A stretch of 64,000 nt of DNA from Agrypnia vestita (Eukaryota; Arthropoda; Insecta; Trichoptera; Phryganeidae): positions 106,522 to 170,521 of the forward strand of contig JADDOH010000311.1 of assembly GCA_016648135.1 (NCBI GenBank), in the 5' to 3' direction. Positions within the stretch are counted from its first letter, which is position 1. The number at the start of each line of letters is the position of its first letter. A program made the translations under genes and the position numbers. Below, one piece after another: positions 1 to 13,900 of this stretch. The notes beneath the pieces are model-generated. The model worked only from the letters and a program-made list of their open reading frames with translations, did no database searches and was not told the DNA's origin.

Positions 1-931
1 CGGCGGTTGACCTATATCAAATTTTCAAATATTTGGTGGGTACCTACCTACCTGCCTTCTAGAATCGAATTTAATAATATTTGAATAAATGGTAGGTAGG
101 TACCTACCTAGGTTGGATATGCAATCAATCGATTTATTTTAAAATATGTAATGCACACAACGATATTTTTCTTATTCAGTCAGTGATTATAGAATTATTT
201 CTTATGACTTATGAATATAGAATATGACTTTATTATTGGGTACACTATTTATTATATTGGAATTTTTTACTAGATATGAGTTGTAATGATTCTATCAATT
301 AAGGTCGGTTACATATTTAGGTAAAGTAGTGTTAAAACTAAACAGTTTGCTTTTATTTAAATTATAATTGTGTACGTAGGTATGTAGGTATGTCTAACCA
401 CAATGTGTTTGCTTCATGTTAAAGTTTATAATGATAAAACTTTAATGAAAAATGTAAATAGGTTAGGTACTACAGGTATAATATATAATTTTATTAAATA
501 CGTAAGATTTTTAAGATATATTCGTATGTACATTTATAGCTTTGGGCAGTCTACCAATTAAAATGACACCTGTCATTCTGTAACTGCAGAGACGTGTTGA
601 CATGTGTACCTACGGTTTGGCGGTAAGACCTGGTGATCGCCTGAATAAAATATTCTAAGTAGGTATATGTACCTTGGTTAGATACGTAACATGAGCTTTT
701 TATGATGTTACATATATTCTGTGTAAGAAACTCAAATAAAATAAAAAATGATTATGCTGTTCGCTGTACATAATGTAGTAGGCGATGGTATTAATATATT
801 TTGTGGTAATTGCGTGACGGTGCTTGCCCATAGCGCGTGACACCTGCCAAGAGAAACGGGAGGTAAAGATCAGCATATACGAAGTGTGCGTAAAATAGAT
901 ACAAAATAGTCGTACATAGGGTAAACCTTAC
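1..931. other. Gene A intron 2, non-coding
   Basis: Contains TAGGTACCTACC-type microsatellite near 38-112, typical of Lepidoptera, and otherwise unremarkable AT-rich sequence. No exon 3 equivalent is present. Confidence 0.5.
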
Positions 932-1083
932 CGGATAGACGCTGACGACGAAGGCTGTGTGGGTTTTAACTTTCGAAGAAGAGTGCTTCATGACGTATCT
1001 CAGAGTGTCCAGGTACAGCACTAGCATGATCACCACAGCCACCGCACCGCACGTGAACAGAATTATCCCGTACATGTTTATTG
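932..1083 (-). CDS. Gene A coding exon 2 (TM1 and start of TM2)
   Basis: 152 nt, with acceptor TTTTTTCAG and donor GTAAGG. It completes Ala57 and encodes 50 residues including YLDTLRYVMKH and ending VVSVYP. It is identical to gene B at 33 of 50 positions, with the same length and phases. Confidence 0.88.
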
Positions 1084-1900
1084 CTGAAAAAATGTAAATA
1101 TACAATTTTAGTAAAAACATATTTTTAGAGGTTAAGACGACCTAGATAGAACTAATTTTAAAGCAGGGTAATATTAGAAGCGTAATGTAAATAACTGATG
1201 GAATAAATAAAAGTACATTAAAATATGTCACATTCTCTCATTTGAAAATATTTACTAGTCATGTCACTATCAATATTCTACAAACGTAAAATGGTTCAAA
1301 GGTTCTTGGTTAAACTTTGTGGAACTCCATGATCATGTTGTGTATTAAGTCGAAACACTTTTAAACAGTTTTATTCCACTGTATTTTATTATATCAATAG
1401 TAATAAAATTCAACTTTTTAATAGTTAAATTTCATTATTGAAAATGGGAAAATGTCCCCGTAAACGTTTTAAAGTTTAATGTGATACAATATTGTGGAAC
1501 AAAACAAAGTGTTTCAATTCAATATAGAATGATTGAACTGATTTTGTAAAATTAATGAATGACTATTGTACTGTCATCAAAAATAGTCTCTCTGCCAAAT
1601 TTCAGAGTGATTGTTGGTCAGGAAAATTGTCAAAATTGATTACAAGACTCCTCACTGACAGAGTGAAACTTGATAAAAGCATATAACAATAGTAAAATGT
1701 TAATTATTTTTATTCCAAAATTAGGTAATTAACCAGAAAAAATATTATATTATTTATATTCTTAAATCAACATCAAAATAATCCTCGCCGTTTGTACGTC
1801 GGTCACACTTTTGAAACGAAAGCCATATCTATCTACGTTAATTTCTAAAAAAAAATTATAATCCTGTGATCTATATATATGATATGTGTATATAGATTAC

Positions 1901-1931
<31 letters not shown>

Positions 1932-4900
1932 CTATATAGATATAATATATATATATAGATCACCTATATAGATACTATATAGATATATATATATATTATG
2001 TATTAGAGAAGCGAGTCTCGTAATATTTAAAAATAAATAAATAAATGAATTAAGGGAAAACACAAATATCAAGATAATAAAACTGAAAAATTAAATGCTG
2101 GAACCTGGATTAGAACCAATTGGGATATATATATATAGTATATATATATATATATATATAAAATATATATATATATATATTATTATATATAATATCATAT
2201 ATATGGAGGTATATATATAATATATATATATTTTTTTATATATATATAGTATAATAATAGAGATATATATGATATAGATACTATATATACATATATATAT
2301 AGATATATAATAATATCTAATATATACTATAATCCTATAATCGAGTGACTTAGTATAAAAAAATATACCTTTCTAAACGTTCAATTATCACAAATGAATC
2401 AAAGCTTTTCTACGAATCCAACTTAAATAGGCTCAACTTTTGCCACGTGTTCAATAATAACTTAATTCTAGACCTGGAGGTAAGTAGGTACCTACAAACT
2501 ACACTGGAAATTCGAAAATGTTTTTTTTTTTCATATCATTTCTGACAGACTTTTGTGGTAGGCTGTGGCCGATCACCAATACAAGGTTTACTTTCACATC
2601 AACTTAAAATGCCAGCCGACGTTGTACATAAAAAATTAAAATAATGTGGCAATGCAAACAAATAAATAAATAAAAAGATATTGCTGCGTCATCGTTGGGT
2701 GCTAATAACCTGAAGAATTTAAACATTCTTATTAATAAAGACTTACGTCAAAAAAAATCGTTCCGATTTCATAGCGGACTTCCGCGCCAAGGCAAACGGG
2801 TATTCTGGTTTCTCTTTCACTCTTTTACTTTCGTAAGTCAGTTAATAATCTTCACTGCAAGGCCGTACGAGATAGTTGTTTATCTCCGAGTAAGCCTTAA
2901 CGGTAACAGATATCAGAAGTTGTTGCGCAATGGCTAACGTCACACGAGCGATGAATTTTCTTTAGAATACGAACTTGAAATTGATACGAATTTACTGCTC
3001 ATTTTGGAAATGTTCAATATATGATGTTCAGTGTCAGTGTGATTTTTTTGATTCAACCTTTAATTAATTTCAGAATATTTTAGTATGCCCAAATTTTTCA
3101 AGAATACAATGGGTACTGGATTTTATCCCCACGGGGACATCATTAAACAAGATATATTATTTAAAATAAAACACAAATCACTTTGTTTTCACCACTTTAT
3201 TAGATTAAACAATCTACATGTTTCGGGAACAATGTTCCCTTCTTCAGGATTATTGTGTACTAAAATTTTTTCAAAAGTTAAACCCAGCAAATGTGTTACG
3301 GTGAAGGGGATGGTGAGGGGGTAGGTGAGGGGAGGGGGGGGGGGGGTCCGAGGTGTTAATTATTATGGGTCATCTGGAGAATATGGAATGTTAAGTGGAA
3401 AAATATTCAAAATAGGATTATGCAAAAATTTGGTCTGTGTATTTATTATATTAGAATTAAATACATTAGATTGGTTTAACTTTTGAAAATTTTTTAGTAC
3501 ACAATAATCCTGAAGAGGGGAACATTGTTCCCGAAATATGTAGATTGTTTAATCTAATAAAGTGGTGAAAACAAAGTGATTTGTGTTTTATTTTAATAAT
3601 TATGTCACCACAAAGTTCAAGCCTTCATATAGAAGAAAAAATATTCTTCGAACAGTTAATATATTATTTTATTTATTTAATATTCACGGAAGACCAACAG
3701 CACAACAAAGAAACATAGAAAACATTAATATAATTAATATAGATGGCCAATTACAGGTCTCCACTTTTAGAAATAAGTTAATAATGATAAATATGTTATG
3801 AAATAAACTTAGGCATGTTAAGAATAATATAACAAGAAAGAATAAAAATTTAAACAAAAGAAAAAGAGACTTTATTATTAGCAGAAAAACTTAGGCATGT
3901 TAAGAATAATATATAAGAAAGAATAAAAAATTTAAACAAGAGAAAAAGAGAGTTAATTGGTAAGCAGAGAAATTTAGGCATGTTAAGAATAATAAACAAG
4001 AAAGAATAAAAATGTAAACATAAGAAAAATAAACTTAATTAGTTTACAGAAAAACTTAGGCAAGTTAAGAATAAAACAACAAAAAAAAGAGAAAATTTTA
4101 AACAAAAGAAAAAGAGACTTAATTACTAAGCAGAAAAAAATTCTGCACTCAAATTTTTTCTTTACCTTGCGTGTCAATATTGTCACAAATCAATATCCAA
4201 TAATCTTATCAATTTACCTACTGAATGCATCGCATACCCTCAAGAAATATGAATTACGACGATAGTTGGATGAAGTAAAATCGAAGTGAAAGATGTCTTA
4301 TAGAGTCGAAGCTATATTTTCATGTGGGAAAATAGGTATGGAAGTCTTTTTGAATGGGCTTACGACCTATCGTACGGCTGGCTTAAGAGATCACTTTACA
4401 CAATGTAACGTTCATCATTTCCACCCATAATAGACCACATCTTTCATTTTTTTTGGAAATTGTATAATATATTTTTAACCTACGCAACTTGTTTCGTATA
4501 TGAGTTGTATTTTTATTATCGCCACCTACGGATCAAACCTTTTTCATTCACATAATCCAATACAGATGTCACTATTAATAATGAGGTAGGTATGTATATT
4601 TTTACTGAAATTTTTTAAAGCAATATCCTGTGTATAAGAGATTCTTCCGAATTATTAACATTACACTAGAATACACCTTCATTATTTCAATTTTTAACTC
4701 CGTTTTAGACTAGTTTTTTACATTTTGAATATTTTGAGTATGTCCAAATTTTTTCAAGAACACAATACTGGATTTTATTCCCAGGGGGATATCATTAATT
4801 AAGATTGTAATTATAGATGTCTCATAGAGACGAAGCTACTCCCATATGAAAATATAGCATAGAAAATATAGAAGAAAATATAATATATGTTGATTAATTA

Positions 4901-7900
4901 ATTTGGTCATGATTTTTGTTTTCTGTTGTCGTGTCCTACCCGTTTGAACTTTTTAAAAATACAAAACTAAACCAAGCAGCATAATATACATTATAACAAT
5001 GCCACCCTTATTATTTCTAGGCCTTTTGTATAATATGTCATGACAACACTTGAGAAAATAATGATGCCTTATTGTTAACGCCTATAACATTTTTTTCAAG
5101 TTCACATTGTTATTGATGTTCATTAAACTCTAGACTTTGTATAAAGAAGCAATTGTACGATCAATAAAGACATGCAGACAGTACAGAATTAACACCTTGG
5201 TATTAAGTACTGAGTTCTCAAAAAGCATAGTAAATACACCTGCCCCCGCGGTCAATAGCCTATATAAGTTTCATACATTTTTTCGTAAAGATACTTATAA
5301 AAAATTTATAGATGTGGTAGTCATTCCTGTGTGGAATTGGTGAACTTTACTGTATAAAGTTATGCGTTAAGCCAGCTGTACAAAAGTTCGTAAGCCTTAT
5401 AAACACCTAATAGACTTTCATACCTACTTTCCCATATAAATAGCTTCGTCTCTATGAGAGGTCTATAATACATATGTTCAGTGGCGTGCAACGCATACAA
5501 GCAAAAAAGCTGTGCATTAGTAAAGATTCTGAGAAACAAATATTAATTAACTAATCCTTATCTTAAGAAAAGTTGATTTAAAATTCTGGCTGTAATTCGT
5601 TTGATTTATTTTTGTGAAAAGAAACGTATATCTGAAATTAGTATTGTTCCCGATTTAATTATATATAAATCGTCATCTACCTATATAAAATATTTATTTA
5701 TTTAGGAAATATTGTTTACAATACTTATTTTATAGTGCAGTTATTTTTGTGGACTGAAGCTACTCAAAATAGTTCATTATATATAGTTAAAAAAAATTTA
5801 AAATGTATATACCCTTATAGTTATATACGTATATATATATATTTTCAATATAGGTATATAGTCGGTCACAGCATAACCTAAGTTTATACCCACTGCACGA
5901 CACTGCATATGTTGAATTATGATGTTTCTTGTGTGAATAAAATCCAGTACTGTTCTGAAATTTTCATAATATAATTCTTAAATAGGATTAGGAAATAAAA
6001 TGGACTCTTCGCCCGCGGAATCGGCCGTCTTCAGCAGTAGTTGACGTTGATGATGAATACGCCCCCAAACGATTATTTAACATAACTGTTTTGAGTTTTC
6101 TTTCGTTTTTGATTTTTTTACAATATAATTAACATTAATTAAAAAATAAACAGCGGATGATTGTGCATCAATAATACATTGGGCCTTAAAACTAAAGAGA
6201 ATTTTATATGTTCATATTGCATCCAAAAAGTCGATTGTGCCCAATCCCGTCTTCTGCAGCGGTTGCGAAGTTACCTGAATCTCGTGACGTTTTATGCGTG
6301 CTTTACAAGACCACCATTATTTGTCTCCTTGCGATACAACAAGACATGCACCACTTACGTTCGTGCGCATGCCTTAGTTCTCAGGTCTTACATACCTATA
6401 CATAATACCAGGGGCGTTCACAATCGAAAAAACTGTGCAGAACTATAATATCGGCGAAATAAACATCAATTTTATATTTATTTGATATATACCTACTCGT
6501 AATATACATAGTGTGTAGGTTCGCGCGCAAATAATCGAATAGTTCACATGTTAATGTGTTAACTAATATCATATAGCGGAATAAATTATAAATGACAAAT
6601 AAAGCTGGGCATGTTTTTCCCACATTTTTTCGTAAAGTCTGCCGCATGTACCTATCGAACACAATACAATATTCGCGCATCGCGGTGTTATGAATACACG
6701 TCTTCGCTTTTACAGACGTGTTGAAAAACAGCGCAAATTTGCATTTAAAGCGGATTTGAACGTATACGTTTCAATGTACATAGCATGTTGATTTAGTGCT
6801 TAAGACCCTTGCCTGGTGATTCTCTGAATCTTGCCTGGTCCATCATCAGGGCTGATGATGGACCCTGCAATGGGATCCGAAACATCGGTCAGAGAGGTCA
6901 GATGTACACGGCAGAATATCCGATAAAACTACACACAAAAGAGTCTGAACGGCCGTGAAAACCTGCGAACATTTATAAAATATATAATGATTTATTAAAA
7001 TCTGAATAAAATTATAATTATTGTGATGAGAGACATGACGCGACACATGTTTTATTTTGTAGAAATTGCAGTTACGTGTATACTAAATAAGTACTCCACG
7101 CCGCTGCATAATACGTAGGTATTATGTACGAAATTTATATCTAATTACGCAATTTTATTTTATCCAGGATCATGACGTCAGTAAGAAATGCCAACATCGG
7201 CATGCTTTTAAAGTTATTTCCAGTTAAACAGGCTACGATCATTCTGACGCAGATAACCGTGAGATAACCGACTGGTCGGATGGTTCTTATGATCTCGCCG
7301 GGTTTGTATTGGAGAAAGTGTTGAGTAATACTAATGTAAGCGATTTGTATGTTAAATACTTAGCTATGAAAAGCACTGCACGATGCTATTCTAGTGACTA
7401 CAAAGGTGTAGTAAAGGTAAGTAAACCTAGTAGCAAAAGCTTCCTGAGAGTCTTCTTCATTCAATTTTGAATACTTCACATTATTGGTGAAACGTGTTGT
7501 TTATTTTTTCTGTGAAACATTAGAGTATCACGAAACTAACTTATATCTAATACTAAAAATACATTCGCTTTGATTTAAGTCAAATAAAAAAAAGTAACCT
7601 ATAAAAACCATGTTTTTATTATACTCCCTTTCTCATTTACTAGTTGAAACATTTTTTTTCGCTTAACCTACGCGTTGGGCTTCGGTTGGGCAACGCTACG
7701 AAAGGGAGTAATAAAAAATTTCCAAAAATCCAAAATTATGCTTTAATCAGGTTTCGCTTCTGCCAGACGCATTGAAATATTTTCATACAACTTAATAAGT
7801 TGTATGAAAAAACCATTCAAAATTTGAAATATCCAAAAATTTATTAATTTTTTTTAACGAAAATTTGATAGATCTTCTTGATCGTCGCCACGATTGCTGC

Positions 7901-10900
7901 TTGCAAAGTTTCAGCTCGATTGGATAACGGGAAAGGGGTTTAAAATGGATCCAAAGTTTTTTCGTCAAACAAGAAGACAAGCAGACGCCACGAGTTAATA
8001 TAAAGGGAGTAATGAAGAAAATGGGGCAGAAATTTGAACCAATTTTTTTGCAAGGTAAATTTATTAAAACTTATCATTAATAAGATTTGCGTGAATTTTT
8101 AATATAAATATGAATAATTTTCATGGTGGTCTAATGATAACAAAAGATAAGTCAGAATTATTGACAAAAAATGCAAACTTTGATATCACCTATCTCCTTC
8201 TGTTCACACTTCATTCAAAAAGTAAAGACAACTTTGTATATAAAATTTAATTGAAATTAATATAAATAATTAGGCGATAGGTACAATTTGCGTGTTCGCA
8301 TATCTATTTTATTCTTAAAAATTGTCAGGGGCGTATGGAGCTCTATTTCATAAATAATTATCCTTAGCTTCTCCACTCTTAAATTATCGCTGTGTACTGA
8401 AACTATCTAGGACAAATTATCACGCAAATTATACAACATATATTTTTACGCGTGTCGAATGTTACAGTAAAATAGTGTTAGAAATGACAAGCATCTACAT
8501 GTAGTTATACAGTCGAGAATTATAAAGTCAAGAATTTGGTGTATTAGTTTTGACGGGTCTTCGTACTTGAATACCTTTTACATATAAAATCGCAGACATT
8601 GTCACGGGTCGTGGCTGCGGGAGGCAAATGAAAACACTGGAAAATAATTAGCGATTTATTAATTAGTGATTAATTAACTATTAAATGGAAAAAGGTCACT
8701 TAACACGAATTAAACTTAACGCTATTCCTTAAATCACAATATTTCGTAATTTATTACCCGTCTATAAACACTTTATTACCACTGAGAATACTTTATTTAA
8801 CTTTTTCATGCCGGTTCCTAAAAAATAAGTATTTACTTACTTATAGCCGACACCCGTGAAATATTAATAACGATTTAAACAAAATATTTGAACACTTTTT
8901 TTATATTTCCCCGGCAGTTGATGGCACCTACTATTTTAAACTCTTGCGATTATGGTGATTATGCGTGCGTTAAACTAACATGACAACATAATTAAATAAT
9001 TAATGTTATAAATAAAATAGATTTAATCATAAAAAAATTAAAATAAATTCCGATATCGGGAATCGAAACCAATACCCCTGGGTGAGAGCCGGATATCCTA
9101 CCACTACATGCAAGAGATGCCATCGACTGCAGAGAAAATGTTTAGAAGCACTTAGTGTACCTAAAGAAAATATATTTTAGAAAATATATTGTGCGCTCTA
9201 CAGGATACAAATGGTTCGTTCGTTTCGTACAAACGGCTTAGTTCTATATGTAGTCTATTTTTGAAGAGTCCCGCACATAAGATGATGGTTACTTCAAGAC
9301 TCATCTCCGGCCGGTTAATTTCGTTTTTTTTAAGCTTGAATTCGAACGAAATTACGGACGTTAGACGATAGACGGACGGATGGACAGACAACGGAATTAT
9401 TATAATTGGGATTCGCTAGAACATTCCATTATAAATTCTCATTTGTAATAGTCGCATTTATTTATTTTGTCAGGTAAGAATTCGCTTGATTATTTCGCTC
9501 GATATCTGTCGCTTCGAAATTCCCGCCGTCGTCCTGCGCGTACTTCGCATCGATCGAAATGTCAAAATAACTCTACTACTTACGCGGCGCGGTGCTACGT
9601 TATATACGCGATACGCTGTTCTTAGAACCACCTGGATTATTCTATTCCTTTCTAGGTTCCCGTCGCTTTTAGGTTGTTTCATGCGTCTCCCGAACATTGT
9701 AGATAGTTGTAGACTGTTCTAGAGCCTTCCATAGTGTTCTTCCAAAGTGACAGTGTGCAATTTATTATGCTTACCATTCTTGACAGTATATTTCTTATTA
9801 CCTACGTTCTAGGCTTTTAGAATATATATAAAAAAGTATTTCATAACATTGAAAAAGCTATCGAAAGTCAAGCAAAACCTATTGCCGACATCATAATTTT
9901 ATGGAGTAAATTAATATATCGATATTTTCGATTTTTATTTTACATAAATAGGCCTACATTATATTATATATAAAATCTTATTTGCGATCGATAAACAAAT
10001 ATATTGATATCTACTTATTCTAATATCCTTTATAATAACTTTACACCCCATAGCGATTTCACGATCTGTTTTTGATTTCGGCCACGTAATACAACATATA
10101 ACTCAGGCATTTTATCAACAGTTCTTCTAAAAATATTAGAAGTTACATAAATAAAACATTGTTTTTTTATTATCTCTTAAACCGCTAAGAATTTAACATA
10201 ACAGGCATGATGACAGTATTAGATTAAGTGATTTTAAAGAAGTAAATATTTTGAAAGGATTCTAAAAAATGATCCAGTTTTGATATACACATTGAGATTA
10301 ATAAGATTTGCGCAATCCGCCATTTTAACTGAAACACCGGTCAGAGCGAATGACGTCATGCCTCAGTACCCATCGCCGTGTCTTTGAACCGTTGCCATAG
10401 ACACTATGCAATGTTTACTGAGGCTTGACGTCACGTAGATGAAATGACAGCTGCGGGCGTTTTTGCGCGAAATTAAAAATATGTAGATGAAAATGCAATT
10501 ATTTGCGTAAAAACTTATTTATTACTGAAATAATATTATTTTTGGTAATAGTAGACGTGTACCTACACTATAGAATGTTATTTCAAAATCTGTAATCATG
10601 ACTATGATGACTAATTTGCTGGTTTAGAGTGAGGTTCGAACCCGCGACCTTTGGATCACGAGGCGAGAGTCCTAACCACAAGACCAACAAACTATAATTA
10701 ATATAATAACTATAAAATAATAACAAACTATAATCGTGATGAAATAATAATTAATATTTCTTATTTATGTTTATAACATATTTAAAATAGAGATGTGAAC
10801 ACGGAATACATGTCACATCAATATTAAAAGTATAAAAAAGTTTTTTATCGCTACTTTTATATTGAAACATAAGAGATCATTTAAATTTCACACCTTGTTT

Positions 10901-13900
10901 CTTAAAAAAATATTCAAGTAACTCTATATTCACACTACGTTTTTGCGAAAACCCATTAATGAAAGCCTAGCCGTTCTAAAAAGCTTTTTTTTTTGCATCA
11001 TTTTCTTAGAATGTACCACGATGTGACGATATGACATGTACACTCAGTTGACCCCATTCATTTCTGCTTTGTTGGCTTTTCAAATATAATTAAGCTGACA
11101 TAGTACGACGGCATTATAAGTAATGTCGATCTTTAATTCACCGACCTACCTTCTGATCCTCATCGATATCCCAATAAATATGTTACAAAATGAAAAGAAA
11201 TATCGAATAACTTTTAATACTATCACGAGTTAGTAAAAGAGGAAGGAATTGCACAAAATAGAGAATTTTACAGCAATCTACACCGTTAACAGCGAATTGG
11301 AAGTTGCTGGACGGGTCTAGAATCCTCCACTGGATCCTGGAAGCATCGCGAGCGACATTGGTTATAAAAATAGTTTGACCGGGCCACTGCGCAGTTAGTT
11401 TTTGCATTGTTGTGAGATAATTCAAATCACAGAAGCTAGCGCGAACGCAACTGCCGCGATTCAGTGTGACCAAGCGACAAAAAATTTAACGAGCGATTTC
11501 ATTGTTGATTCTAACCAGCGATAAAGTATCTACTGACGTGAGAGAGGTGTTCCATAGTAATCAGATCTTTTTTGTCTCGGACAAACGTACACTGGGTAAT
11601 GTTGCATCTCAGTTACGGCGGGGGAGCTCCACGTGAATGAACACGCGTCTATTTCGTTTTATTTTTCAAAAAATTTCTATTTTTTAAGCTATTATTTATA
11701 TTTTTAAACTATTATTTTCTATAATAATAGTTTAAAATATACTTTAAATGAGTGCCAAAAAATATCAAACAATAATTTCTTTGTCTTTCCGTCTGTCCGT
11801 CGGTCTGTCTGTCTGTCTGTCCCCGTAACTTCGGGTAACGTCCTTAATTTCGTTCGAATTCACGGCTAAAAAAACAAATTAAACGGCCGGAGATGTGGCT
11901 TGAACCCCGGGCCACCAAGCCCGAACCGGCCGTTTCACGCATGTTGCTACGGCCGCCTCTCCGTTTCAATAATTTTTTTGTGTAAAATGACCAATTTTCT
12001 ACCGAAATTTCAGGCTTCCAGAGTGGTGCAGTAACCCTTTAAAGTATATTGTCAGTTTCTAATTATGATTCATTACTCCACAGTGTACATACATTTATAT
12101 TTATCACTGCACTTCCGCACATCGAAGAACCGGTTTAGCGGGAGCTTTCCAATCTGCGTGTGTCAGCTGGTGCATCGCACAGAGTGCATTCGAAGCGTTT
12201 GCATTTTAGAAAACTCAAACGCCACATTAATAATATAAATTCGTTTAAAGTCTCGCAATAAAAATTACGTTTGCAATTACGACTCATAAAACGTAAAAAG
12301 TTGCGTAAAATATCCGACAAGAACGATTTCTATTGCATCGTTTCCTATACTAAATTTTCAAACAGGAGTGGAGTGTTAGAAAACTTTTTTATACATTCAG
12401 TTTTAGGTATATTTTGTAATTGGTGCAGGCGAATGCTTTATTCGATCTTTACGCAAAGGAATGACTCGACAAATGGTGTTTACGTTTGTTTACGTTTTAG
12501 AGCTTTTTGATTGATTGAATTCATTGATTTTAAACCTGTCAAACTTAAAGCGTCAAAATTGACGGCATTACAATTTTATACAATAACTCTCAAGACACCG
12601 AAATAGCAATATTGCTATTTACAGAATACGGCTGAAATCACGACCTTAGAGCGGTACTTGCAAGAGACGAAAATTTAAGATAAAAGAAAAAAACGAAACA
12701 TGAATACTGATTATCAGCTGTTGAGACAAGTAAGGTTTATAATTGGGTATAAGCTAGTACATAATAAGTAAAAAATAAAATATAATAGAATAGAAGCTGG
12801 CTTTAACTTTTTTTTTAAATAGAGATATGAACAGAGAATAGGTATGTGTCGCATCGAAGTTTTTATCATTTTCAAATTAAGCTAAACGCTTCTGCTATGA
12901 AAATCGACTCACTTGCTGGCGTCCCGGAATGCGGCTCGAACCACCGGCCACTGGTTTTACAATAAATATTTACATAATATATGGAATGGAATATAATGGA
13001 ACCTTAATTCAATTTTTGCAAAAGTAAAACAATAACGATAAAATAATGTTAGGGTTCATAAAAAAAATCTGCATTAATCTCTTCAAATACACCCGTAAAG
13101 AGGTAAAGCTTGCAAGTTTGGATGTATGAAGTAAATTCCGAAACTATTCATCCGATTTCAAAAATTCTTTCACCAATATTTATCAAGGACTTTCAGAGTT
13201 GACATAGGCTATATATTGTCCCGTTGAAATAAAAGAGCTTTTCATGGTGACCTATTTTACAATTAAGTCGGTGAAAAAATGGTCGAGCGATGTGTTTTTT
13301 TACGAACACTGCATTAACGGTAAAAGATATTTAAATACTTTCTATAGAGAAGTAGTAGAACTCATAAAGTTATAAAAAAAAACCTATATGTTAAAGTTAA
13401 TACACGAATCGATAAAATATGACTAAAAGTTAATAAAAATCTACGCGTCCGTACAATTTTTTATCTCAACGTATTCGTTAACACTATGTTATTAATTTAT
13501 TATTAAGAGAATTTATTAATATGTTTAGGTGAATATTAAACTATTGAATAATTTTCCTGTTTAAACCAGACAATTTATTAATGTTGCATGAAACTCTTAT
13601 TCAATATTGTTGCGTTTGGTACTAAAAATAAGTCAATCGAAGACCCTTAAAATAGTGGATTCGAAAGTTCGAAGTTGTCCACTGCATTCAATGCGCGGTA
13701 CCTATTGCCTGCTGACAAATTGCGCAATCCGGTCGGTTATGCATCTGAACCGAAGAATCATAAAATTACACAATATCTAGTGGGAAAGATCTTTTTCGCT
13801 CGTGACTAGTGCATACATCACTACTGCTATAGTCATCCGTGTCCCATATTTAAGAACACAGAACAATTCAAGGACTGTCCTAGTTCATACATTTAAAAAG

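Noticed and set aside
9470..9722. Overlapping 75-78 codon ORFs on opposite strands
   Set aside because: Mutual shadows in a locally GC-richer patch with no recognisable domain.
11183..11473. 96-codon minus-strand ORF
   Set aside because: No family match, no splice context and no conserved motif; the 3' end is low-complexity hydrophobic.
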